The notes: generated by a model from the sequence alone, not told the origin. A stretch of DNA of 50,698 bases from Rhizophlyctis rosea (GCA_027596075.1 JADGJC010000291.1:1-50698); one strand, 5' to 3'; shown: positions 24,801 through 35,713, counted from the first letter of the stretch. A program made the numbers and translations.

Positions 24801-25302
24801 TTCTGCAGTGTCGGTGTGCGTGAATGAAAGTCACTCACACGGTCCAGCAGCAGATGCTTCTGCATGAAAGCGAAAGCAGTATTCATCAAGTTGTCATGCA
24901 CAATCCCAATGCCAATAACTATCCAACCATAGACTTCGCATCGTCAACAAACGACAGTCACAAAAGCAACTCCAAAGTCTCGGTAAAAAAGATGGTCATT
25001 GTTTGGAGGTACCACGTGCAATCAAGAACGACTCGCTCCAACGACGTTTGTTGCTGAATTTGCGCGCTGACTCCTGCTTCGAAAATCACCGAGTTCCTGT
25101 GCACATGGAAGCAGGACTTGGGTAGCGACGTCATAAAAAGATGTTGCACACCGATCCTTCACTATCCCCAAGACCAAAGTTCACGGAAACGCCATAATAC
25201 TTCACAAATATACAAACGAATCATTTTCGAACACAATATACAAAGTCGTCCTATCCTATTATACAAGAGCCCTTCACTACAACTACTTCACAGCGGTGTT
25301 AT
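18900..25302. other. Long gene-poor region with relic sequence
   Basis: About 6.4 kb without a supported gene. It contains a diverged tandem duplication (20980-22660, listed separately). A minus-strand frame near 24542-24901 has a hint of leucine-rich-repeat spacing (TPTLQKLNLTSLFVT) but no ATG at its 5' end and no continuation. These look like remains of duplicated protein genes rather than working ones. Confidence 0.45.
20980..22660. repeat. Diverged tandem duplication, period about 1.14 kb
   Basis: Blocks at about 21000-21140 and 21455-21560 reappear at about 22140-22290 and 22600-22660. Examples are GTCCGATCGCC followed by GATGTGCCC near 21095 and 22239, and AAGTGTAAGTCATCC near 21464 against AAATGTACGTCATCC near 22605. 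Both pairs are offset by about 1,142 bp. Divergence is high, and translated frames are interrupted in both units. Confidence 0.55.
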
Positions 25303-26013
25303 CTAATAAGTGTTCCCACCCGTCCCATGCGCGGCATTAAAACCAGCATTCTGCACACCGTGAGCAGCATTAGTCACGGTTGAGTCAGTGTTGGTGTTGT
25401 AGGGGCCAGTGCCGGTGGTATGGGGGTTGGACGCACTGTTGTAAGTGCTGTTGGACGTGTTGCCGTAACCGGTGTTGCCCAAACCAGTGGTGCTGTTGTA
25501 AGGAGCAGAGTTGCTACCCTCGAGTTGAGAGCCGTGAGTAGAGTGCGTAGCATTGTACCCGGCGTTCTCAACACCATGAGCGGCATTCGTCACGGTCGAG
25601 TTGGTGTTGGTGTTGTACGGACCGGAACCGGTGGTGGTAGGGTTGGACGCAGAGTTATAGGTGCTATTGTCGTGGCCGTAACCCGTGGTGTTGGAAGTGT
25701 TGTAACCAGGGGCAGTGGAAGTGTTGAAACCCGACCCGGTTTGAGTGGCACCGTGAGAGGGGTGAGTAGCAGCATTGTTGTGAGCGTGGTCGTTGCCGAC
25801 GTTGTATGGTCCAGCACCGGTTGCGGCACCCTCGACAACACCGTTAGTGCCGGACATGGGATAAGCAAAAGCGGCGGAGTTGGAATGCATGGTTGGGTAA
25901 GTTCCGACGGTGGTTTTGGAGGAGTCGGGGTGGGTGATGTTGTGGATGCCTTGCTTGATTTTTTGGCCGATGCCGCCGGAGGAGTTGGTGGTGGTGTCGT
26001 CGTAGTTGGTCAT
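25303..26013 (-). CDS. Asn/Gly/Thr-rich hydrophilic repeat protein (hydrophilin-like)
   Basis: An intact 236-aa open frame begins at an ATG preceded by a good TATA box. The N-terminus is charged (GIGQKIKQGIHNI, a likely amphipathic helix). The rest is strongly hydrophilic and low in complexity. A repeat of about 40 residues occurs twice, built from TYNSASNP, GPYNTNT, STVTNAAHGV and NAG(Y/F)NA; degenerate GPYN words occur elsewhere. There is no signal peptide, membrane helix or cysteine. Composition resembles stress-linked hydrophilins or LEA-like disordered proteins, but family membership is inferred from composition only. Repeated segments suggest growth by internal duplication. Confidence 0.7.
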   Translation of the reverse strand: MTNYDDTTTNSSGGIGQKIKQGIHNITHPDSSKTTVGTYPTMHSNSAAFAYPMSGTNGVVEGAATGAGPYNVGNDHAHNNAATHPSHGATQTGSGFNTSTAPGYNTSNTTGYGHDNSTYNSASNPTTTGSGPYNTNTNSTVTNAAHGVENAGYNATHSTHGSQLEGSNSAPYNSTTGLGNTGYGNTSNSTYNSASNPHTTGTGPYNTNTDSTVTNAAHGVQNAGFNAAHGTGGNTY

Positions 26014-26142
26014 TTTGAGTGGGTGGGTTGGTGGGGGTGAGTGAAAGAAGTTGGTGTAAGTGGTTCAACTGAGGGTTTTGTTTTGTTGTGTTTGTTGACT
26101 GTGGTTGTGATGATGTGGAAAATGGGGAGGACGTGGAGTTCG

Positions 26143-26152
26143 TCTTTTTTAT
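26143..26152 (-). promoter_or_regulatory. TATA box of the hydrophilic repeat protein gene
   Basis: TATAAAAAAG on the minus strand, about 130 bp upstream of the start codon at 26013, with nothing coding in between. Confidence 0.6.
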
Positions 26153-26159
26153 AGCTACG

Positions 26160-27586
26160 GAAATGATACAGCTTCGGCATCTTCAACGGAGGGAGACCGT
26201 TTACGGCTTTACGTCAGGGATCATCTCAGAACAATGCGCTTCGTGGCGCTGTGGGTTTCCCATGGTTCTTCATTTTACCAAGCAGATACTTCCGACTTCG
26301 GAAGTTGCAAAACAAACTGCTCTCAAACTGCACGGAAAGTCAACAACCCAGCAGAAAGCACCCTTCTTGGCGGGAACCACCAACGCCGATGTCATCAAAT
26401 GTGGCGGAGAGACGCGTCGCATGTTGGCATTCCTCCAATTCCGCAGCACCTGTGGCGTGGCTTGTGCACCCCATTACGTAGTATAGATCACGAGTTTCAA
26501 TGTGAGCAGGAAGTTGTGGCGCTCCGACATAGCGGTCTCCGGTACGGCGAACGGAGCTTTAGAATGTTACATCAGAGCGTCAGGAATTGCAGGATATCCG
26601 GGAAGGGGGACTGTCCGCAACGGTTCGGTTCAATGCGACGCGAGGGTTTACCAGGTGGGGAGACGCAAAATGGTGCCAACTTGAAGGCGCTTTGTGCAAT
26701 TTGCTGTCAACCGTCTAATGACAGTTTCAGGGAGGTCACGCACCCGCCCAAGCCTGACCGAAGTCATCCATGGGGTCGTTAAAACCATCTTTGAGGTGTC
26801 CCCATTGCAACACCTTCGACACAGCTACCATGGTGTTGGCCAACTTGATAGGACGCACCGAGAATGCATTAGAATAGCAGCCACACCATCATCACTCCTT
26901 TTGGGTGCATGCCGGTGACAGGTGGATTGCTCGCATAGGTAGTGACTATTGGACGAATATGCGAATGGGAGACTAGACTGTGACGTAACGCTCATGTGAA
27001 TGTTGGCTGGACTGGCTGGATCTGATTCAAATGGTCGGAGTGAGCCGGATTGCCACGTGCTGGGGTTTGCCTGTTTGCAGGAAAACCCATGAAAGATTCC
27101 CTTTTTTTGCGAGCTTTGTCAAGCGTCCATCCATTGTCAAGATTGCTGCGTACCATCAGAGTCACAAGATATTGCCAATCGGATATGGAATGTGGAATGC
27201 GCGCAACAGTCATATGAACAAATTAACTTCACTCCATACCAACAAAATTTCCTTCGAAAAACGTTGCCGCCCTACTGCGATTGTGCATTTTCAGAGCCGT
27301 CATAAAGCGTCTTTGAACGTCGCCGCAAAGCCGCAATGTATGGATCCACGGATGTCCTCGACATCACCATCAACTCGTCTCAATCATCCGCGAATGGCAT
27401 AATTCTTCGCCGCATTCGATTCATTCAATTGTATTTACAGATTACAAGCCAGGCCCAGACGCTGCCACTTTCATGCCAAGTGGTTTTCGATTTTTTCGTG
27501 AAAGAAGTGCCTAAGACGGTGTCAGCGGCGGTGGTGGCAAGGTAAGATAGTTGATATAGAGGGGTCGGGTGAGAGCTTCGAGGAGG
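26160..27586. other. Intergenic
   Basis: No convincing gene. Open frames on the plus strand (up to 182 aa at 26234-26782) have no recognisable motif and odd composition. Confidence 0.4.
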
Positions 27587-28335
27587 TCATTCCTGCATTG
27601 GTGCTACACCGTCTCCTGCACCTTCCTCGTCCAGTTGGCGAACGTAGAGGATGTTGTTACAACTGTGGGTTCAACGCGGGAGATATGTTAAATATGTTCG
27701 CAATTTGACACGTTCAGAATGGGATATGAGAACACCCAGATAATGGGACTTACCGAACGAGCACCTCCCCCAACACTCCCGTCGATGCACCGTCAATGTA
27801 TTCTTCCGTGTTTGCGAGCTGCGTTTAAGAGCAGTAGTCAGTGGCGGTCCTTTTGACAGTAGTTTGGGAGAAATCTTTTTGTAAGTTCCAGCTTATGGAA
27901 CCTTGCACCCGTAGGTGTAACATCCTCACAATCGATCCCTTTCGTCTTCCATATTCCATATTGTGTATGACGTATGCGAACCAAAGCAGACGAGGAACCG
28001 ACCAGCGCCCAAGAATTCCCAGGCAAATCAAGCAGTTATACCAGGCAATCGCACACATACTCCAACCACAGCGATCTACCAAGTTTTGAGACCTTCCATA
28101 CCAACCTGCATGTTCATGTACGAGTCCACGCTTTGAAGGTACCCTTTGTACTCCATGCCCCACTTCAGCTTGACCATCACCGCCTTGCCCGTTAGGCTGT
28201 TGAGGAAGGGTTTTGGGTTGACGGGAACGAACTGCAAAATTGAGGTACGATCAGCCAAAGTTTTCACACAGACTGGGAGTTATGACAGTGGGCAGCGCAG
28301 CAGTATGTGATTGTGACTCTTGTACTCACCGACAT
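27587..28335 (-). CDS. SmF: Small nuclear ribonucleoprotein F (SmF)
   Basis: Four exons on the minus strand: 28335-28330 (only ATGTCG), 28231-28106, 27818-27754, 27662-27587. They give 90 aa, close to the usual 86. SmF is one of seven Sm proteins forming the ring on U1, U2, U4 and U5 snRNAs during spliceosome assembly. Sm1 motif: [20 protein letters not shown] then [18 protein letters not shown]. Sm2 motif: [10 protein letters not shown] and [14 protein letters not shown]. All expected positions are present. The six-base first exon makes this gene easy to misannotate. It is divergent from the orphan gene at 28642, and the two share a promoter region of about 300 bp. Confidence 0.97.
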
Positions 28336-28641
28336 TGTTAAACCAAGGTAGATCTCGATTAGTGGATGTAATGATTTTGGTTGTGGTGAGAGAAAGCAAC
28401 GAGGGTCGAAAAGCGAAGCTGGACGTGGGATGAGCGTGTCAGGATGACTCACCAGAAGCCGCGTTATTTAGCTTCAAATGGTGTTGTTCCAAATTGCTTG
28501 TTTTGGAAACTCGGATCTCCCAAATTGGTCCCCGCGTGCGTCTGGGGTCCCACCCACCAAGACCTTCCAAACGTTTCTCCCCCTTCCAATTACTTATCTA
28601 GCAACTTTCCAAACTAGCAAACTGCAACCAACATCGTCAAA
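28336..28641. promoter_or_regulatory. Bidirectional intergenic promoter region
   Basis: 306 bp between two divergent start codons. A CCAATT box lies near 28587 on the plus strand; no clear TATA box is seen. It presumably drives both SmF and the 28642 gene. Confidence 0.45.
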
Positions 28642-29073
28642 ATGACAATCAATCTACACACCGAACTCTTGGAAATTCAGGAACAGCTTCGTCAAACCAC
28701 TTACCAACTAAACGACCTCCCTCCGGGTGACATCGTGAAGTTCTGGAAGCTCCAGCTCCACATCTCCAACCTGAACGTTCGACACTTGACAATCATGCAG
28801 GTGTGGGATCCCGCAAGCGGGGCTGGATTCTCGTCCGCTCTGCATGCTGCATTATCAAACCGAGAGGAAGTTGTAAAATCTTTGGTGTGGGCTGAAAATA
28901 CCTCCCGGGCGGAGCATCAGGTACCGTTCAGACCATGGCAAGAGCTGTTATTGCAGCGCGCTAACCCCAATGTAAAGAAACGCTTAGATGCGCAAGAAAA
29001 GAAAGAAAAGGCCAAGAAACATTTAGATGAGCAAGAAAAGAAAGAGAATGCTTCCGGAGTCACGCTTGCGTGA
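28642..29073 (+). CDS. Hypothetical 143-aa protein with charged repeat tail
   Basis: Uninterrupted open frame from ATG, just downstream of a CCAAT-like box. The N-terminal 50 residues are predicted helical with heptad-like leucines. The C-terminus carries a short tandem repeat (KRLDAQEKKEKAK then KHLDEQEKKEN). I recognise no domain. It may be a small coiled-coil protein; a gene truncated by decay is possible. Confidence 0.5.
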   Translation: MTINLHTELLEIQEQLRQTTYQLNDLPPGDIVKFWKLQLHISNLNVRHLTIMQVWDPASGAGFSSALHAALSNREEVVKSLVWAENTSRAEHQVPFRPWQELLLQRANPNVKKRLDAQEKKEKAKKHLDEQEKKENASGVTLA

Positions 29074-29287
29074 ATGGTGATCTATGATGTTCTTCTTGTC
29101 AGCAGAATACAATATAAACATGGTGCTTTCATTTCCAAGCTGTTAGCCGTGATCAAAAGGTTGAAGACGCGATCTTGATAGGAGTGTCCTTACATCATTG
29201 TGCTGCCGAATCACATATCTCTTACAGTCATTATTTATTGCTATCTTCATTGCCAGTGCATGGGCACCATCCTCGTCTGCCTTCATG

Positions 29288-29881
29288 CACCTCTATCCCC
29301 GCCCGCATCCCTGGCACCCGGGGCAGCAGAATTGCCCGCCTCCAAGTCTATCACACCGGGGTTTCTATGCCTAAACAAGCCCGTACAGGACATGCTGTAC
29401 TTGACAATGTAATGCACCGACAAAGAAATCGTAGCAAACCCCACCAAAATAACATTCCAATAAAACCCAACCGAATCAGCAAAAGTACCAATAGGCGGAA
29501 CAAGAGGTGTGTCTCAAGATTGCGCCTCCTTCACAGAAGGAGGAGTCGAACCCAGTCTGACACCACGCTGGCCCGATTCTCAACTGCTTGGCATTGAAAC
29601 TCGGCACACATGACCTGAGCCGCGCTACCGTGAGATCCCTACGCCGCAGAAGAACAGCACAACATGAGCAATATGACAATTCTGAAACCGCATCGTTTGG
29701 TTGGAGGTGGCGCCATTCCCGCGCCACAGTCAACTTGTATTTCTTTATGGTACGATTCGGCCCGGTACTGTATAGGAGGGATATCCATTAACTTAGGAGG
29801 ATGAAGAATATCGATTGCGCCTGAGACCACTATCCAGGTCCGTGGCAGTTCCAACAAGCGTTGGTGAGGGATGGTACTCAT
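29288..29881 (-). pseudogene. Membrane-protein gene, exon joins unresolved (gene or pseudogene)
   Basis: A minus-strand ATG at 29881 opens an exon ending near 29640 with hydrophobic FRIVILLMLCC. It joins in phase, across a GTAGGG donor and a GGCTCAG acceptor, to a Cys-rich segment (CVPSFNAK, WCQTGFDSSFC). A second strong membrane segment (FYWNVILVGFATISLSVHYI) and a Gly/Ala-rich tail ending near 29290 lie downstream but in another frame, with an in-frame TGA just before them. No ordinary-sized intron with good signals rescues this. Either an unusual splice is used or an indel has broken the gene. Family unknown. Confidence 0.45.
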
Positions 29882-30589
29882 TTTTTCGGCATCGTCTCGA
29901 CAGCTGTGGCACAGCTAGTGGCACAGAGAGCGGGCCTGAGAACTGTTGGCGCTTCAATTTCCTCTCAAACAGCCGAAAGAGGAATAGACACCATACGTCT
30001 GCGTTCCAGGCAACAATTTTCACAAATCACCGCTACTGGAGTATAACTTGTTATGACAACCACTTTTTTGCAGCCAAAGTCTATCTGGGGATGAGGCCGT
30101 TTGGGTGCTGCCATTTACCGAACCGGAATGTTTCCACACAGGCGACCATCCATACCTATCTTTTGCGCAACGTGATCCCAAAATGGAGTCTTATAACGTA
30201 TTTCAAATACACCACAACAGGCGCTTTGGTAGGTGAAGCTTCGAAAAATTCTTCGAGGGGGCTTCCATTTTTTCGTGTATGCGCACTTCCTTTCCTCATT
30301 GGGCTGTAGTAGTGCAACGCTTACAAAAAGCGAGAATGTCGATTGAGAAATTTCTATGTTGCTAGGACTCTGCCGTATACTCTGTACGCACATTCCATAC
30401 CTCAGCTTGTGCCATCACTGAGTGCTGTACATCCTTTTCAAAGGGCCGTCAGCTCAGCTGGATGAAGTCCCTGTCAACAGGAAAACACGAACGGTTCTAC
30501 CAAAAAAGAAGCGCCAACGCATCATTAGTGTTTTTGAAAGCAGCTCGGCGTCAATGAAAGGGCACAATATGGATTCTGAAGGGTGCACC
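29882..30589. other. Intergenic
   Basis: A 164-codon plus-strand frame (29815-30309) has no motif and overlaps the minus-strand exon; I do not accept it as a gene. Nothing else seen. Confidence 0.4.
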
Positions 30590-30760
30590 AACTGTGCAAC
30601 CTGCAAAGGAGGCAGGTTGGGCAACCTGCAAACAGGAGCAGGTTGGGGGACCTGCAAAAATAGAGGTTGGGCGCCCGGTGGAGGCTTCCCCACCTGCGCC
30701 ATTTTTATTAGCCCAACCTGCACAAGGTTCATACCCGCAGCAGGTTGCAGGTTGAGTAAC
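30590..30760. repeat. Tandem units of inverted CAACCTGC/GCAGGTTG
   Basis: CAACCTGCAAA recurs at about 30598 and 30622, with a decayed third copy near 30650, each followed by GCAGGTTGG-like sequence. 30612-30629 is a perfect 8-bp stem (GCAGGTTG GG CAACCTGC). Further half-sites (CAACCTGC, GCAGGTTGCAGGTTG) follow at 30714-30754. Confidence 0.7.
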
Positions 30761-30771
30761 TTTCTTACTTA

Positions 30772-31232
30772 GGGGCTGTTTTGGGATGAGTGTTTAAATA
30801 TTGGCTGTGATGCAACAGCGCCCTCCAGCAGCGCTGATATGTGGCTGCATGCAGTGATGGAGACTGTGCTGTTGGAGGGCATTGTTGCAGTACGGGAAAG
30901 GACGCTGTCGTAGGTGCTGGGGCCAGCGCTGCTGCAGTGCTGTTGATGAATTCACAGGATAGATAAAACAAAATTCCAAATCATCGAATCGTTGCAAAGG
31001 CATAATGGAAGTGGCGTCAGGAACTTGAGCTAATGACCGGGGTTCAAACACCTACTTGGCCCGCAGCCCTACCGCATCACTGCCACCATTGCCATCTACA
31101 GCGCTGTAGCAGCAATGTTGGAGGGCGACGCACACAGCGCCACACTGCCAGCATCGTAGAGTGTCGCATGTTGACAGCGCCACAACAGCGCTGGCCAAGC
31201 GATGTAGCGGCGCTTTCCTTTACTAATGGATG
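30772..31232. mobile_element. Possible non-autonomous DNA element (MITE-like)
   Basis: Begins GGGGCTGTTTTGGGATGAG and ends in a sequence whose reverse complement reads CCTCTGGAAACCATCC, a loose terminal inverted match. Both internal flanks are packed with CAGCGC and GCGCTG words in opposite orientations (30800-30950 and 31095-31210). There is no coding capacity and target-site duplications are not evident. The terminal similarity is weak, so this is tentative. Confidence 0.35.
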
Positions 31233-31549
31233 GTTTCCAGAGGTGTATGCAATGATGACGCCACCTTGCTTTTGCATCATCAGAGTAAGCCAAACAATCA
31301 AAGCTGCATAACATGCCAAAGGGAATCCGTAGAACCATAGACGCTACGTCAATGAAAGGTCTGTCCATCTCTGGCGAATCAAACCTCAAACTCCTCAAGC
31401 CCTAGCGATCGCATTCAGCCATCATCCGCCCTGGTCATACAATGCAGAGCCGGAAACCCTCACAATCTCGTTGATCCAAAAAGACGTTGGAGAAGGGGAT
31501 GCTGTTACTTCTATTCTCATAATGTTGTTGGAAAACAGCCTCTTTAGTG

Positions 31550-31807
31550 TGGGCGAGATTGCAAAAACGAAAAGCGTTGCTGTCTTTCAGACGGGAGGAG
31601 ATAAAGCTTGAAAATGGATGATTCAATGAGCGTCTGTCCAGAGTCTGGGCTAAGCTTAGCGTAAAGAAGGCTAAGGTTGGAGAAAAGAAGGAGAGGATCA
31701 GACAGTTGGAACTGGAGTTGGCGGATTTGAAGGGAGGGATTGGTGATGAAAGAGGGAACGGGACGAATTTTGGCGAGGAGGTTGGGGGGGTGGAATCGTG
31801 GCAGTGA
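31550..31807 (+). pseudogene. Coiled-coil protein relic
   Basis: The plus-strand frame reads as a Lys/Glu/Leu-rich coiled coil (RLSRVWAKL, then KKERIRQLELELADLKG) interrupted by an in-frame TGA near 31618. It has no upstream start or partner domain. It may descend from the coiled-coil genes represented at 0.1-2.7 kb and 36.9-37.8 kb, but similarity is compositional only. Confidence 0.4.
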
Positions 31808-34540
31808 AAAGAAGGGCGCTGGGGGAGGGAGGGGGGGGGGGGGGGTGGCAATGACAGATGGGGACGGTTGTGAAGACTTGGTTTGGGTGCAACAATTTGA
31901 TATAGAAAGTTGGCGGACGTTGGAAGGCATACACTGGCAGCGGTGAAAGAAGTTTACCACAGTATGTTTTTCTTTTTGTCGAATTAAACTTGTATAACGC
32001 ATTGATACTGAAGGACATAATCTAAAGACACTATTTGGTGAGAGACCGCATGCAAACGACATGATGAAAAGGTTCATCGGCAATAACTGCTCACACAGTG
32101 CGGACGGCGTGGAAGGGCAAATAACCGGATATGCAAGCATGATTGTTTCTTTTTCTGATGTGTGGAAGTCCGCCATGTGAATCATCCAAACAGGGAGACG
32201 AGTCACTTTGTGCGCAAAACTCTTTCAGTGGTGATCCCACAAGAAGAGTATCCCCTTGCACTTAGATCGTTTGGTGGCAGCCCTTCCCGGCAATGTACCT
32301 CAATGCGAAGCACGCCAAGGGCATTAGTACTCCTGTACCACCACATCGAACGGAAGCCGAGATCGCGCTGAGGCCCTCTTCCAACTCTCTTGTTCAATAA
32401 ATCTAAACACTGCAATGGTTAAAAGTCGTCACAGTCAATAAGTTTTTCCCTTAGTTGATGAACACTTGGTTTCGATTTCTCTTTTTTGGGGTGCTGGATT
32501 CCGATGGTGTTCATTTCCGATTTACACAACACCATAACATCGCCATAGGACGTCTCCCTACCTCATTGTCAACTCCTTCTCGATCAGCATGTATATGCAA
32601 TCAAATCGCATCGCATAACAACATGCAGCCCACGCAATTTTTTGCCCCTCTTAGTCCAAATGCTTCGGACGCTTTCCACTGTCATTACCTTTTCGTTCAT
32701 CCCACCTGATGACAGTGTCCAAATGTTTGATGGGCAATGGTGCAACGTCTTCACTTCAACTAAGACCTCCATGCGTCTTATCTGCCCTCAACATTTCCTT
32801 TTGTCCATTCCATGTGCCTCACACACATGATCATATCCTATTGTTTTGAGCTTGCACATGTGCAAACGATCGTCCCTGATGTCGGGTGGGCCGTTGCCAA
32901 TCAGGCACCGGGTCACTGGAACTTGTTGGCGGTCGACTCTGCGGTGTTACTGCTTCCACATGAGCCGGATTCCACGTCAAGATTGATGATTAGGTCGGGT
33001 CAACGTTTTGGGTACTGACTGGGAGGGTTCCACACGAAAAAGAAAAAAGGATCTGCCTACCATTTCCACAAATCACTACTGTAGTTTACTGCGATGAAAC
33101 TTTCAAACGAAGCTCAGTTTTCCAATGGCGTACCTTTGAAGATTTTTGCCGAGAGTCAACTCAGTAGTAGCAGTGTACCAGATAGAGACGCAGAAAACTG
33201 ACGCAAGACGAAGTTATCATCGCATGGCAATGTCGAATGCCTCGACTTGCGGAATGGAAGTGCGTTTCGATTCTATCTCGAATGCTTCCACGATACCATC
33301 AATGCCATCGATGTGCGCCCTGCATACCTCGCCACCTTACCCGCCGCGCGGTGAGATGTGGTACGCCATTATCAGAATTGAATCGGGTGCATGGACTCCG
33401 CCAAGTAAAGGGTTCAGGGAAGATACGGATTCGTTTGTGCGCGAGGCATTTTCAGATGATCATAGAAGAACGTCATCTTTTGCATCCGTTCGGAACATTA
33501 CCGACTGATACTTTTTTTGGTATTTGGCATCGCGTCAGATGCTGACTGCAGAAAGAAGGATTTCGGGCAAAAAAAAAGAAGCCATTTTGAAGTATTTGAG
33601 TGGAGCATCGAATTGTTACAGGTAGTTTATGGGGCCAATCATATCACTATCGTCGGCCGGATGCAATTGGAGAACGACGCTCACTGCCACAGATCAGCCG
33701 CCGACAGTTAAGAGGTCTTGAACCGACAATTCTCCAATATATATTGATCTGATGTTGCATCTTCATGCCCAAGAAAAGAAAAAGTAGTGGTATTAGCCAG
33801 CAAGCATACCATACATTCGTGTATTCCATCCAGGCGATGAACCTGATGTCAGGCTGACGATGATCCCTGGAAAATTTTGGATTCGTTCGGAGCGAAAGGA
33901 CACCTCAGCTCTCTTGGTATACCGAAGCATTACAGATGTGAACGTAACGGCGATCAACTCATATGGTCCCCCTGCTGGTCATTGGAAGGGAAGCGATATG
34001 CAGATTGATGGTCCGGTCGTTGACTTTTCGGGGGTTAACAATCAAATCGCACAGACATTACGCATACACACCAAAAGAACGCTCGGGCAAACACTCCACA
34101 AATTATTAGTGCCAAGTGATCACTGCTGCAAAGTTGCGCTCATTGTGGGCACTGAGCACTCCTTCGCATGGTCCAGCCACGCCACTTCGGAGTCGCAACT
34201 AAGTGCGAAAAAAGGAATGGCAAGCAAGATGTGACCTTCGGCTCGTGGATATGAACGGCATCAGTTGCGAACCAGGAATGTAACTTAGATTGAGTATTCA
34301 AATCGGTGTTATGTCAGCAATGTTATCAATGTAACAATTCCCAAATATCCCAAATGAATGTATTACGTGATGTTAGTTTGTCATATTGTAGTGACTCCAA
34401 AAGTAAGGGAAACAGATGTGATGAGGAATTGAAACAAGTTGAAGACCGGCTTCACCACATCCTCCCACCTAATCCCTGTCAGAATGCAGGTCATTGCAGT
34501 TCCATACATCTATCCTCACAACACCCACAATCCACATTAT
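31808..34540. other. Gene-poor stretch
   Basis: Starts with a poly-G run (about 31829-31846). The minus-strand Pro-rich frame over the G-rich part is compositional. No supported gene in about 2.7 kb. Confidence 0.4.
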
Positions 34541-34618
34541 GACTCCGGAAGGGATTCGAACCCTACTCGCATTGAATACTCTTCAACATCAATGCGATCG
34601 CCCTACGGGAACGGAGCC
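34541..34618 (-). ncRNA. tRNA-like element, copy D
   Basis: GGCTCCG pairs with CGGAGTC; B box GGTTCGAATCC is perfect. The anticodon-arm-like stem GCATTGA/TCAATGC is fully paired but closes a long loop. The mini D hairpin is CCC-GTA-GGG. It lacks the flanking CATATAACCAAT and G-rich tract of copies A and B. Confidence 0.6.
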
Positions 34619-35118
34619 AGAACCATGAGCCATAACACGTAGACGACAAAGCGAAGGCGGTAAGCGTCCGCGGGCAAGGTTGAAGTCGCAGCTGATAATG
34701 CTATTTATACTTGATCGTCTTGAATGATAAGAGTTGAGTCTGATGGTGCATGCTTCGCTCGAAGCAAGGGCCGAGGATGATAGAGAAACATACTGCTTCT
34801 CATGCTCGAACCTTACATCCAAATTCCACTTGGTCGTTTCGAACCACAGCATCGACATTCCACCAATAAGTGAAATGGGTCCTTGACGAGACTGGCAACG
34901 TCCGCAGTGTTGTGACGGCCGCCGACCAGAATGGGCGTTGGATATGTCGGTATTGAAGGCTGCCGGGAAAATCATAAAGTTAAATACCTTGTGTCAATTT
35001 TGCATGAAAAAAACATAGACATCTCACCTGTCCGACTGACTGAAAGAAAAATACGCCTCCCACAGCCAACCGAAAACACCCACTCTCCACCACTACATGC
35101 AATGAGGTCTTGATTTTT
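34619..35118. other. Intergenic
   Basis: Nothing recognised between the tRNA-like element and the hairpin repeats. Confidence 0.4.
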
Positions 35119-35713
35119 AACAGCGCAAGGTCTAGACCTCTCCAAAAGAGAAAAGGAACCAAACCCCGACTTGCTGTCGTCGCTTGCGGAAGTATCAAAC
35201 CCACCAACAAACGGGAGCACACTACAAAGCGCGGAGTACTCCTGCTCAGACTCAAAAGAGAGTCCTATCCTCAAAAAGAGGAAACGCAATTTGACGTATG
35301 TTGGTGGGGCCTTCCCTTCTCATCTCGTGGTGAATCGCAAGGTGTTTCCGCCATCGTGGGAGAAACAAAGTCGAACTACAGAGCTGGCGGTGGAAGTCCA
35401 CCCTATCTTCACCAGAATGCACCGGAGGAGAGACACTCCACTTGTCGAGACGCAAGGCATCAAACGACGAAAGTCCTCCCCCTCCCGCACGAACCACCCT
35501 TTCAAACAACAATAAGAGCACACTACAGTGCGCGGAGTACTCCCTGCTCGGACTAGATAGTCCTGTCTCGAAAAAGGAGAACGCGCGTTTATGCCGTCCG
35601 AAAGAATGATTCGCTGACCACTCTTATGAACCAATGAGAGCACACTACAATGCGCGGAGTGCTCCCTGCTCGGACTAGATAGTCCTTTCCTCAAAAAGAG
35701 GGGGCGCATTTAT
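35119..35713. repeat. Cluster of multi-hairpin repeats (three copies and a partial)
   Basis: Copies at 35215-35298, 35516-35593 and 35638-35713, with a partial copy at 35119-35160. Each runs GAGCACACTACA, a GCGCGGAGTRCTCC dyad, a second dyad, and a third dyad around an A-rich loop, ending in CGC and usually TTTATG or TTTGACG. The second dyad differs in sequence but stays self-complementary: GGACTA-TC-TAGTCC (copies 2 and 3, read on minus), GACTC/GAGTC (copy 1) and AGGTCTAGACCT (partial copy). Spacing is 301 and 122 bp. Confidence 0.75.

Noticed and set aside
25420..26040. 206-aa Val/Gly-rich plus-strand open frame
   Set aside because: Antisense to the Asn/Gly/Thr-rich repeat protein, which has a TATA box, a charged N-terminus and sensible composition.
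26234..26782. 182-aa plus-strand open frame
   Set aside because: No motif, mixed low-bias composition, and no splice or promoter support.
29815..30309. 164-aa plus-strand open frame
   Set aside because: Overlaps the start of a better-supported minus-strand exon and shows no family pattern.
31010..31060. Possible tRNA boxes around GGGGTTCAAAC
   Set aside because: The A-box-like and B-box-like words lie on opposite strands and no cloverleaf forms.
31435..32206. Proline-rich minus-strand frames up to 220 aa
   Set aside because: Proline runs come from the G-rich plus strand; the plus strand reads as a coiled-coil relic instead.
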